DNA of 64,000 nucleotides from Tenacibaculum caenipelagi (GTDB taxonomy: Bacteria; Bacteroidota; Bacteroidia; Flavobacteriales; Flavobacteriaceae): the NCBI RefSeq assembly GCF_004363005.1, contig NZ_SNYH01000001.1, positions 434,001 to 498,000 of the forward strand. The letters run 5' to 3'. A program made the translations under genes and the position numbers. The stretch's first letter is position 1, and every line of letters begins with the position of its first letter. This document shows, one piece after another, positions 34,790 through 42,033 of this stretch. The notes below the pieces were generated by a model that was given only the letters and a program-made list of their open reading frames with translations, was not told the origin of the DNA and did not search any database.

Positions 34790-37174
34790 TTAGAAATTAT
34801 ACAACATACTTAATTTAGCATTTATCCCTTCTCCAGTTCCTGTAAAAGTTCTTAAAGGAGCTGCCCATTGTGATCTTGCTGGTAAATAATATTCGTTTAA
34901 CAAGTTATTTACCGCTAAGGAAACCGATATATCTTCCTGCAACTTATAATTCATTGACCAATTAAGTAAGGTATAACCTTCTACTGGAAACTGCGTATGT
35001 CTAAAAGTATAATTATCATTTGCATCTAAATACGGATTAAAGCGATTTCTATCTCCCAAATTAGTCATTCGTAAAGACGTGCTAATTTTTTCTGTTGGAA
35101 TCCAAGTTACATAAGCTGTTAATTTTGGAGCAGCAATTACATCACCCCCTAAGTAAGTTAAATTATTTTTATCTCCTACATCATGAGTTAAACCTTCAAC
35201 ATAAGAATACGATGTTCCTATCTGTAATTTGCTATCAAAAGCAGTATAGTCAATTGCTATTTCTCCTCCATAAATATTCTGCGGCTTTTTAGATGGCACA
35301 AAAGAATTTATATTTTCATCAAACGTAACCCCTGTACCTAAATTAGAAACACTATAATATCCTACGGCTTCTAACCTAAAATTCTTGAACTTAGATAAAA
35401 AACCAAACTCGTAGTTTTTAGTTACTGCTGGTTCTAATTGAATATCCTCAACACTATCTGCTTTCGCTGAACGTAAAACAGAACCTAAATCAGCGATTGA
35501 AAAACCTTGAGAGTAACTTACATAAGGAATAAACTCTTGATGTTTAATATATCTTACACCCGCATTAAAAGCTAAATTATCAAAGCCTACCTTCCCTCCT
35601 TCTACTGCTACTGAAGGATTAAAATTACCATCTCCTAAAGGTGAATATGGTAACGTATTATAATCATCTATCGTAAGATTCATATCGTCATACCTCAACC
35701 CAGCTTTAAGCACCCATTTGTTATTAAATTTAATAGTAGATTGCATGTATGGCGCCCAACTTAGCATGTTAATGTTTGGTACCCAAAGCCTCCCATCTAA
35801 AAGTCCTTGATTCGTTTTGTCTTTTAATAAATCTAAACCATAAGTTAAAGAAATATTGGTAGTTGGGCTTATATCTAATGTTGTATTGAAGTTTGGTCTT
35901 ACACCATACTTTTCAGCATTAATTACAGACTGTCCGCCATTTTCAAACTTATCAGAATAGAAGAATGTATTTTTAGCTTTTTGATAATAAACATCTGTCT
36001 CTAAATCTGTAGAACCTCCAAATATATGATTCAGATTATAAGTTAACTGCCCATTTGAAAGTTTAGATCCTGTTGGCTCTTGTCCTTCAATAGAACCTTC
36101 AACACCATAACCTGGAGTTAATGAATAATCTCCGTTTTCATTGTATACTTCAAAAGTTCCTGGTACAGCAATAAAAGGCGAATCTTGTAAAGAGTTATAT
36201 AAATTTCCTCCAAGAATTATTTTTTGATTATCGGATATTTGATATTCCAATTTTGCTAAAGCAGTATAAATATTGGTATTATCAAATCCATAAGTAGGAA
36301 GAATAACCTTGCCTTTGGCATCGTACTTATTACCTGTTCTTTCATAGCTTCCACTTACATAGTAAGTAAACTTATTTAAATTCCCTTTTAACGATTGGTA
36401 TATTCCAATTCCTTGAGCATCTTTCATTTTAGTCAAACTAGAAGTTTGCCAAAGGTTTGTTGCTCCTTCAATTTCTTTACTAGCCTGTGGTTTTTTGGTA
36501 ATATAGTTAATAAAACCACCATTACCTCCATTTCCAAAAATAGATGTTGCTCCCTTTATAACTTCTACACGACTAATATCGTTTGGACTTATAGACTTTA
36601 TTCCTAACTGACCATTACGCAATGGGGTTGATTGCGGAATACCATCAATCATCACCAAAAGTGAACGCCCCCTTAATGTTTGCCCCCAATTAGAATATGT
36701 TCCTGTAGATACAGCCAAACCTGGAACCGTAAATTCTAAAATTTCATTGATATTGGTTGTTGAGTTTGATAAATCTACTAATTGCTTTTGGTTGACAACA
36801 GTTATTGAGGCTGGTATTTCTGAAAGATACTCTGAACGCCTACTTGCCGATACAACAACTTCATTTAAACTCTCTGAATCTTCCTTTAATATTTGCAAAA
36901 CCTCTATAGTACTATTTTTAGTAAATAGTATTTTTTTTATTTCAGTTTGAAAACCTACTATACTAAAAGTAACCTTCAAGGTTCCTTCTTTTATATTAGT
37001 TAGTATAAAATCACCGTTTTCATCAGAAGTCGTACCTTTTTGAAGTTCAGAAATGTGAATATTAACTCCATAAATTGGTTGACCTTTTTCATCTTTTATT
37101 TTTCCTTTTAAACTAGACTGAGCTGATACTCCGAAGCTTAAAAATAAAGCTGCTACTATTATGTAAAATTTCAT
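34790..37174 (-). CDS. TonB-dependent siderophore-type receptor
   Basis: 794 residues: signal peptide (MKFYIIVAALFLSFGVSAQ), a carboxypeptidase-regulatory domain (LKGKIKDEKGQPIYGVNIHI, about 22-95), a plug (residues about 110-230; SASRRSEYLSEIPASITVV, LRGRSLLVMIDGIPQSTPLRNG, RVEVIKGATSIFGNGGNGGFINYITKKP), and a 22-strand-type barrel ending in a terminal Phe (LSMLYNF). The plug and barrel resemble ferric-siderophore receptors such as the FhuE/FpvA group more than SusC. A perfect promoter lies 29 bases upstream. A PepSY protein follows. Confidence 0.92.
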   Translation of the reverse strand: MKFYIIVAALFLSFGVSAQSSLKGKIKDEKGQPIYGVNIHISELQKGTTSDENGDFILTNIKEGTLKVTFSIVGFQTEIKKILFTKNSTIEVLQILKEDSESLNEVVVSASRRSEYLSEIPASITVVNQKQLVDLSNSTTNINEILEFTVPGLAVSTGTYSNWGQTLRGRSLLVMIDGIPQSTPLRNGQLGIKSISPNDISRVEVIKGATSIFGNGGNGGFINYITKKPQASKEIEGATNLWQTSSLTKMKDAQGIGIYQSLKGNLNKFTYYVSGSYERTGNKYDAKGKVILPTYGFDNTNIYTALAKLEYQISDNQKIILGGNLYNSLQDSPFIAVPGTFEVYNENGDYSLTPGYGVEGSIEGQEPTGSKLSNGQLTYNLNHIFGGSTDLETDVYYQKAKNTFFYSDKFENGGQSVINAEKYGVRPNFNTTLDISPTTNISLTYGLDLLKDKTNQGLLDGRLWVPNINMLSWAPYMQSTIKFNNKWVLKAGLRYDDMNLTIDDYNTLPYSPLGDGNFNPSVAVEGGKVGFDNLAFNAGVRYIKHQEFIPYVSYSQGFSIADLGSVLRSAKADSVEDIQLEPAVTKNYEFGFLSKFKNFRLEAVGYYSVSNLGTGVTFDENINSFVPSKKPQNIYGGEIAIDYTAFDSKLQIGTSYSYVEGLTHDVGDKNNLTYLGGDVIAAPKLTAYVTWIPTEKISTSLRMTNLGDRNRFNPYLDANDNYTFRHTQFPVEGYTLLNWSMNYKLQEDISVSLAVNNLLNEYYLPARSQWAAPLRTFTGTGEGINAKLSMLYNF

Positions 37175-37202
37175 TATATTTATTTAGATTTATTTCAAAT
37201 TG

Positions 37203-37233
37203 CAAATATATCTCCTATCAAAATAGCACCAAA
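37203..37233 (-). promoter_or_regulatory. Consensus promoter of the TonB-receptor gene
   Basis: On the minus strand TTTG (37230-37233) and TATATTTG (37203-37210) are 19 bases apart, an exact match to the flavobacterial consensus. The start codon is 29 bases downstream. Confidence 0.7.
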
Positions 37234-37767
37234 CATTTATTAAAAAAATCTTATTTTTTTATTTCAGAAAAACGAAACACCCCAAAAAGACCTACTTACA
37301 AGACAACCCTCCCTTTGCTTTTTTAAAAACTAAAAAAAGCGCCCTTTACTTTATTACATTTACAAACAATAACTGATATTTTTAATTACAATTTAAAACA
37401 AAAACAAAGGAAACTAAATTTCACTCTAAAACAAAAAGAACTTTTTAAACTTCATTTATATATTCAGTTAAATTAATTCTTATTTAAAAATTTGACTAGC
37501 ATATTTCCTTTCTCATATCTTCATAAAACGATTCTAGAATTCATCAAAAATTACTAACTAAAAAACACAAAAATTAAATGATTGTATTCGCATTAAAACT
37601 GATTATTATAGTTATTAAAATTGCTATCTTTTTTACAGAACTGGTATTTTAATCACAGTTCTACCAACTTACAAATACTTAGTCTCTTTATTTTAAGCGA
37701 AGTATTTTATACTCCGCTTATTATAACCAATTATTTTTCGTTATTTTTGATATAGAATCAACGACTA
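37234..37767. other. AT-rich intergenic region without a supported gene
   Basis: About 530 bases, very AT-rich, between the divergent TonB-receptor gene and the small 50-residue gene. I find no tRNA, no stable GC-rich hairpin and no coding pattern beyond a 24-codon hydrophobic frame at 37578. An AGAACTG/CAGTTCT inverted repeat sits near 37638-37665. Confidence 0.5.
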
Positions 37768-37920
37768 ATGAAAAAAAGTATTTTTAAGCTTTTAGCCAAG
37801 CTAAACAAGACACTGCTACCCTCTTTTACAAAAAAAGAGCTGGATATATCTAAAGCTTCAAAATTTCAATTAGCTATTATTGGATGGAGAGCTTTTGTTA
37901 CTATAAATTCTTTGGATTAA
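37768..37920 (+). CDS. Conserved 50-residue flavobacterial protein (often labelled SsrA-binding protein)
   Basis: ATG 37768 to TAA 37920. MKKSIFKLLAKLNKTLLPSF, then TKKELDISKASKFQLAIIGWRAFVTINSLD. From memory, near-identical short proteins are widespread in Flavobacteriaceae and are commonly mislabelled as SsrA-binding protein; it has none of the SmpB fold. It is basic at the N-terminus with a weak amphipathic or membrane-associated helix. DUF2007 begins 12 bases downstream, so they form one unit. Function unknown. Confidence 0.7.
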   Translation: MKKSIFKLLAKLNKTLLPSFTKKELDISKASKFQLAIIGWRAFVTINSLD

Positions 37921-37932
37921 AACCTATGTATT

Positions 37933-38166
37933 ATGAACAAACATGTAAAAGTTTTTTCAGGAAGCTCAATCACAGCAAATCGGTTGGGACAACTCTTAAA
38001 TCAAATTGAAGTCCCTTTTTTAATAAAAGACAATAAAGAAGCAGGACGAGTAGCAGGTTTTGCAACACTAGGTGACTCTGTAGATATATTTATCTATGAA
38101 TCAGACGTTAAAAAAGCTGAAGAAACTATTCACAATTTTAAAGTAGAAATAAACGAGGAGGAATAA
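37933..38166 (+). CDS. DUF2007 domain protein (putative signal-transducing protein)
   Basis: 77 residues covering one DUF2007 domain: HVKVFSGSSITANRLGQLLNQIEVPFLIKDNKEAGRVAGF, then an acidic helix-rich end (SDVKKAEETIHNFKVEINEEE). The family has a ferredoxin-like fold and is often fused to or placed beside regulatory or membrane proteins; its ligand is unknown. It starts 12 bases after the small 50-residue gene. Confidence 0.85.
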   Translation: MNKHVKVFSGSSITANRLGQLLNQIEVPFLIKDNKEAGRVAGFATLGDSVDIFIYESDVKKAEETIHNFKVEINEEE

Positions 38167-38193
38167 TTTTAAAAGCGCAAAAAAAAATATTTT

Positions 38194-38228
38194 TTTGCTT
38201 TACAATTTAAAAAACATTCTTATATTTG
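38194..38228 (+). promoter_or_regulatory. Probable tRNA-Arg promoter
   Basis: TATATTTG (38221-38228) fits the -7 box exactly. The nearest upstream TTTG (38194-38197) is 23 bases away, longer than usual, so the -33 element is weak. The tRNA starts 13 bases downstream. Confidence 0.5.
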
Positions 38229-38240
38229 CACCCGCAAAAC

Positions 38241-38314
38241 GGCCTCGTAGCATAACTGAATAGTGCACTTGATTACGGCTCAAGAGGTTGCAGGTTTGAA
38301 TCCTGCCGAGGTCA
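38241..38314 (+). tRNA. tRNA-Arg (anticodon ACG)
   Basis: Acceptor GGCCTCG pairs with CGAGGTC (one G-U), the D stem GCAT with GTGC, the anticodon stem CTTGA with TCAAG around TTACGGC, and the T stem GCAGG with CCTGC around loop TTTGAAT. Anticodon ACG at 34-36 (inosine-modified in the mature RNA) reads CGU, CGC and CGA. CCA is not encoded. The usual G19 and C56 are A19 and T56 here, a compensatory pair. A terminator follows. Confidence 0.95.
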
Positions 38315-38320
38315 CAAAAG

Positions 38321-38358
38321 ACCAGTAATTCTAAATTGAATTACTGGTTTTTACTTTT
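38321..38358 (+). terminator. Terminator of tRNA-Arg
   Basis: ACCAGTAATTC (38321-38331) pairs with GAATTACTGGT (38338-38348), followed by a T-rich tract. Confidence 0.85.
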
Positions 38359-38438
38359 TTAGAATTTTGTCAATCTAACAAAAAACATCTATACTTTTCT
38401 CTTCATAGATTAATTCATAAGTAAATAATCTAGTTCTA

Positions 38439-38663
38439 TCAAACCTCATCAGAGAGCACCTCTATGTTAAATCCGTAGCTTTTCACCAATCTAATAACTG
38501 GATTAGGATCAATTATTTCATCCACAATTTCAACACGAAGAATCTTATCACAATCTTCTAAATCAAAATTAATTGTATAGCTAGGAAACTCCTTCTGAAA
38601 TTTATCCAGAAGGAATGTTGTTTCTTCAACGGTTTGCACAGATGTACTAAATACTTCTACCAT
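38439..38663 (-). CDS. Conserved hypothetical protein, 74 residues
   Basis: MVEVFSTSVQTVEETTFLLDKF, then a second strand-helix half (TINFDLEDCDKILRVEIVDEIIDPNPVIRLVKSYGFNIEVL). The predicted beta-alpha-beta-beta-alpha-beta order and small size resemble ferredoxin-like or HMA-type domains, but the CxxC metal motif is absent. I recall similar short proteins in other flavobacteria but cannot name a family. It lies upstream of two VOC genes on the same strand, with only a 44-base gap to the first. Confidence 0.6.
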   Translation of the reverse strand: MVEVFSTSVQTVEETTFLLDKFQKEFPSYTINFDLEDCDKILRVEIVDEIIDPNPVIRLVKSYGFNIEVLSDEV

Positions 38664-38707
38664 TTATCTTTTATCAAACCTATTACTAGACTTAATTTAG
38701 TACAGTA

Positions 38708-39133
38708 CTAGACATTCTGTTCACTATAATTCACCATCCAATGAATTCCGAATTTATCTATAAAGCTTCCAAAATAATCTCCCCAAAACTGCATTTCTAA
38801 AGGCATTTCTATATCTCCTTCTTTAGACAAACCGTTAAACAAACGATCTGCCTCTTCTTTACTTTCTGGATGTATAGAAATGTAAGAGTTATTTCCTTCT
38901 TTTAAAGTGTGTCCTTCATAAGGCAGTATATCAGACGCCATTAAGATAGTATCTTTTGATAATGGTAATGAAATGTGCATTACACGATTTTTATCTTCTT
39001 CTGGCAACTTATCTGCATCAGGAGCATCACTCATTTTCATAAGAGCTGTAAACTCTCCACCAAATACAGATTTGTAAAAATTGAATGCTTCTTCTGCATT
39101 TCCATCAAAATTTAAATAAGGATTTACTTTCAT
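38708..39133 (-). CDS. VOC family protein (PhnB-like)
   Basis: 141 residues: MKVNPYLNFDGNAEEAFNFYKSVFGGEFTALMKMSDAPDADKLPEEDKNRVMHISLPL is the PhnB/3-demethylubiquinone-like glyoxalase fold. FWGDYFGSFIDKFGIHWMVNY is its end. These proteins are a common companion of glyoxalase, DinB and AraC-type genes in Bacteroidota. No catalytic role is proven. It is followed after a gap by a second VOC protein. Confidence 0.88.
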   Translation of the reverse strand: MKVNPYLNFDGNAEEAFNFYKSVFGGEFTALMKMSDAPDADKLPEEDKNRVMHISLPLSKDTILMASDILPYEGHTLKEGNNSYISIHPESKEEADRLFNGLSKEGDIEMPLEMQFWGDYFGSFIDKFGIHWMVNYSEQNV

Positions 39134-39201
39134 TTTTTTTAATTTTTATATGTTGTTATATTTAAACTTACTTTATATTCTTCTTTTTCTACTAATTCTT
39201 T

Positions 39202-39603
39202 TTATTTCTCAAGATTCATATGTAACATACTCCATCGGTGCCCATCTAAATCTTCAAATCCAAAGGCATACATCCATCCTTGAGATTCACCAGGTTCTGC
39301 AAAAATTGTTCCTCCAGCATTACGAACAGTTACTGCCATTTCATCCACTTCTTGTCTACTTTGTGCGTCTATATTTATTAACACTTCCGTACCTTTTTTA
39401 GTATTGCTAATGTTATTTTGCGTAAATGCTTTAAACTCGCTTTCTGGAAAAAGCATCATTACAAAATTGTTTTCTCCTATTAAGAAACTACCAACATGTT
39501 CAGCATCTTTACACATTGGATTTTCTTTAAAACCAATTGCGCTAAAAAACTCTTTTGATTTTTTAATATCTTTAACAGGAAGGTTTAACCAGATAGTTTT
39601 CAT
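39202..39603 (-). CDS. VOC family glyoxalase/extradiol-dioxygenase-like protein
   Basis: 133 residues. MKTIWLNLPVKDIKKSKEFFSAIGF and the C-terminal segment AEPGESQGWMYAFGFEDLDGHRWSMLHMN fit the glyoxalase/bleomycin-resistance superfamily of the YodE-like single-domain type. Metal ligands would be the His and Glu at equivalent positions, with Glu in FGFEDLDGH. It lies upstream, in transcription order, of the PhnB-like gene, with a 68-base gap. Confidence 0.85.
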   Translation of the reverse strand: MKTIWLNLPVKDIKKSKEFFSAIGFKENPMCKDAEHVGSFLIGENNFVMMLFPESEFKAFTQNNISNTKKGTEVLINIDAQSRQEVDEMAVTVRNAGGTIFAEPGESQGWMYAFGFEDLDGHRWSMLHMNLEK

Positions 39604-39670
39604 ATAATTTTATTTTTAGATTACTTTCTTACAAATTATTACTTGTTCGAATTACAAAACAGATTAAACA

Positions 39671-39784
39671 GATATCCTCCCAAATCCGCAAATCTGCAAA
39701 TACACAAACATAATAGCCGTTGTCATCATAGAACTTTTCGATCTTTTCTATGCTTTCCACACCCAAATCCGCCCGTATCCTCCT
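39671..39784. repeat. Short direct-repeat element between VOC and DinB genes
   Basis: The 11-mer CCCAAATCCGC occurs at 39679-39689 and 39762-39772, and TATCCTCC occurs near both ends (39674 and 39776), bracketing about 100 bases. One minus-strand frame through it is open but has no protein character. From memory, similar segments recur between flavobacterial genes, so I treat it as a dispersed repeat. Confidence 0.45.
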
Positions 39785-39786
39785 TA

Positions 39787-40290
39787 TTATTGTTTTATGT
39801 TTTCTATAATTTGCTCTAACTGGTGAATATGACGTTGAGTATGCACTGTATTGAACCCAATCCATTCAAGCCTTGTAAAAGATCCAAAACCTGGAATAGA
39901 AAAATCTAAGCACGTTTTTGACAAATCCATATTCTTCGTAGCCTTTTTCAGATTCTGAATTTTATCTTGTAAGCTAGTAAGCAACTTTTTTTTATCAATA
40001 GTTTCCTCACTAGGCATGATATCTTTAGGAGAATCCATTTTGGTTTCAAGATCTAAAAACAAACCTTGTATATCGTTTAGTTTTTGATCTGGAGAACGAT
40101 GAGTTTCCTCTACTTTTCCTTTTAAAACCTCGGAGATATCATACGATCTACTTAAATGATCTCCTACCTGTGCTGCAGACCAACCTCCTGTGCTTGGCAA
40201 AGTATTCAACTGCTTATCTGACAACGACGAAAGTAATTGAATAAGCTTTCCTGTTACCTTTTCATATTTTTTTACAATCTCTTTTTCCAT
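39787..40290 (-). CDS. DinB family protein (putative metal-dependent hydrolase fold)
   Basis: 167 residues from MEKEIVKKYEKVTG. Four-helix DinB/YfiT fold: GGWSAAQVGDHLSRSYDISEVL carries the first His, and WIGFNTVHTQRHIHQLEQII carries the HxxxH pair. Together these are the three metal ligands of the family. Function unknown; many act as thiol transferases or detoxification enzymes. It lies divergent from a GlxA-type regulator, which is a likely controller. Confidence 0.87.
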   Translation of the reverse strand: MEKEIVKKYEKVTGKLIQLLSSLSDKQLNTLPSTGGWSAAQVGDHLSRSYDISEVLKGKVEETHRSPDQKLNDIQGLFLDLETKMDSPKDIMPSEETIDKKKLLTSLQDKIQNLKKATKNMDLSKTCLDFSIPGFGSFTRLEWIGFNTVHTQRHIHQLEQIIENIKQ

Positions 40291-40506
40291 TATTCCTGTT
40301 TTCAACAATTAAACAACAAATTATCAGAATAATAAACTTCAATTAATTCATATAAAGTATTATTACTTTTTTTAACCACATATAGTTAGCACATCAAAGA
40401 TACATGTACTATTCTACACTTTAAGGGTATGTTTCCGTCAACATAACGGGTTGATTGCGACAAAATGTTAACGTATATTTGAAGTTAATTATCATATTTT
40501 CAGTAT

Positions 40507-41487
40507 ATGAAACATATTTCCGTACTTGTTCCAGAGGGAGATTCTAGCTTAAGTAACTTAGAAGCCACCTACAAAATGTTTACCATGGCTAACGATGCAC
40601 TTAAAAGAGCAGGAAAGCCTCCTTTGTTTTCTATTCATCTTGTTGGTATGCACAAAAAAGCAAAATTGAGTAACGGTTTGTTTAGCATAACACCCAACAC
40701 TACTATTTCCGACATTCAACAAACTGATTTAATTATAATCCCTGCCATTCATGGTGATTATAAAAAGGTAATTAGTGATAACATTCCTTTCATTCGCTGG
40801 ATAAAAAAACAATACGATAACGGTGCTGAAATAGCCAGTTTATGCATAGGTGCATTTTTACTGGCCAGCACAGGACTACTTGACGGGAAAGATTGCGCTA
40901 CACATTGGTTAGCTGCTTGTGAATTTAGAGAAATGTTTCCTGAAGTTAACCTTATTGACGATAAAATTATTACCGACGAAAATGGTTTATATACTAGCGG
41001 AGGTGCCTACTCCTCTTTAAACCTAAACCTTTATTTAATAGAGAAATTTGCCGGACGTGAAATGGCTGTGCTTTCATCTAAAATTTTTGAAATAGATATT
41101 AGCCGTGATAGCCAATCTCCTTTCATTATTTTCAAAGGACAAAAATCTCACGATGATGAAGAAATATTAAAAATACAGGAACATATTGAGCAAAACTTTC
41201 AACATAAAATAACTGTTGATGACCTGTCTGAAAAAATAGCTGTAAGCCGAAGAACATTTGAAAGACGTTTTAAAAAAGCTACATCAAATACTGTTGTAGA
41301 GTACCTACAACGAGTTAAAATAGAAGCTGCAAAAAAAGAATTGGAAAGAGGAAGAAAAACAGTTAATGAAGTAATGTATGAAGTTGGATATACAGACCCC
41401 AAAGCTTTTAGAGAGGTTTTTAAAAAATACACAGCTATCACTCCTTCTGAATACTCAAATAAGTACAACAAAGTAAAACAGGTATAA
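40507..41487 (+). CDS. GlxA family transcriptional regulator (DJ-1/PfpI plus AraC domain)
   Basis: 326 residues. Residues 1-190 are a DJ-1/PfpI amidotransferase-like domain with the nucleophile-elbow Cys in IASLCIGAFLLASTG. Residues 215-320 are an AraC/XylS double helix-turn-helix (HKITVDDLSEKIAVSRRTFERRFKKAT and VNEVMYEVGYTDPKAFREVFKKYTAITPSEY). It is divergent from the DinB and VOC genes, which it probably regulates. A strong terminator follows. Confidence 0.92.
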   Translation: MKHISVLVPEGDSSLSNLEATYKMFTMANDALKRAGKPPLFSIHLVGMHKKAKLSNGLFSITPNTTISDIQQTDLIIIPAIHGDYKKVISDNIPFIRWIKKQYDNGAEIASLCIGAFLLASTGLLDGKDCATHWLAACEFREMFPEVNLIDDKIITDENGLYTSGGAYSSLNLNLYLIEKFAGREMAVLSSKIFEIDISRDSQSPFIIFKGQKSHDDEEILKIQEHIEQNFQHKITVDDLSEKIAVSRRTFERRFKKATSNTVVEYLQRVKIEAAKKELERGRKTVNEVMYEVGYTDPKAFREVFKKYTAITPSEYSNKYNKVKQV

Positions 41488-41529
41488 CTCTAAAAAATAT
41501 TGGTATTTATTTTTCCGAAAGTTTTAAAG

Positions 41530-41571
41530 CAAAAAAGTGTAACGAAATATAAAATCGTTACACTTTTTTAG
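41530..41571. terminator. Bidirectional terminator between the GlxA-type regulator and the metal-efflux locus
   Basis: AAAAAGTGTAACGA pairs with TCGTTACACTTTTT across a 9-base loop. It serves the plus-strand regulator and the minus-strand HMA gene ending at 41574. Confidence 0.85.
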
Positions 41572-41573
41572 AA

Positions 41574-42020
41574 TTAGTGATTAGACATCTCGTCTGCTTT
41601 CACATCACCTTTTAAGCTCATTTCCATACTGTGATCATATTGACAACAACCTGGTAAATTACTATAAGCCTCTTCGCTACCTGCTACTTTATCAGTATCA
41701 TATCCTGAAGCTGCAATTGCGTTATGAATAGCATCTAAATTGGTTTTAGAATCGTCAAACGATACATTAATTTGCTTTCTTAACTTATCCCAATCTGCCG
41801 ATACTACTCCTTCAACATCATTTACCGCCTTTTCAATTGTACTCTTACACATACCACAGTTACCACGAACACCAAACATTGCTGTAGTCATCGCTACTTC
41901 TTGAGTTGAAGTTTGCTCTGTTTGCACTTCTTTTGTTTCTGTTTCTTTTTTAGCCTCGTTTTTACAACTTACTAAACCAATAGTAGCTAACATAGCTACC
42001 CCTAAGATTACTTTTCTCAT
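41574..42020 (-). CDS. Heavy-metal-associated (HMA) domain lipoprotein
   Basis: 148 residues with a lipoprotein signal (lipobox Cys19). A linker rich in Glu and Thr (KKETETKEVQTEQTSTQE) precedes an HMA domain with GNCGMCKS (Cys55 and Cys58) and a ferredoxin-like core to about residue 115. The tail has a Cys-Cys pair and His/Met residues (PGCCQYDHSMEMS). It is the last gene of a copper-type efflux operon and is a likely periplasmic metal carrier feeding the CusB-like adaptor 13 bases upstream. Metal identity is inferred. Confidence 0.88.
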   Translation of the reverse strand: MRKVILGVAMLATIGLVSCKNEAKKETETKEVQTEQTSTQEVAMTTAMFGVRGNCGMCKSTIEKAVNDVEGVVSADWDKLRKQINVSFDDSKTNLDAIHNAIAASGYDTDKVAGSEEAYSNLPGCCQYDHSMEMSLKGDVKADEMSNH

Positions 42021-42033
42021 TTTAAATTGATAT

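Noticed and set aside
37578..37652. A 24-codon hydrophobic frame upstream of the small flavobacterial gene
   Set aside because: Highly AT-rich DNA gives Ile/Phe/Lys-rich frames by chance. There is no promoter, conservation argument or charge pattern to support it.
39629..39865. A 78-codon open frame on the minus strand overlapping the end of the DinB gene
   Set aside because: It lies in a repeat-like segment and its N-terminal third is the DinB gene read in another frame. No protein-family character is visible.
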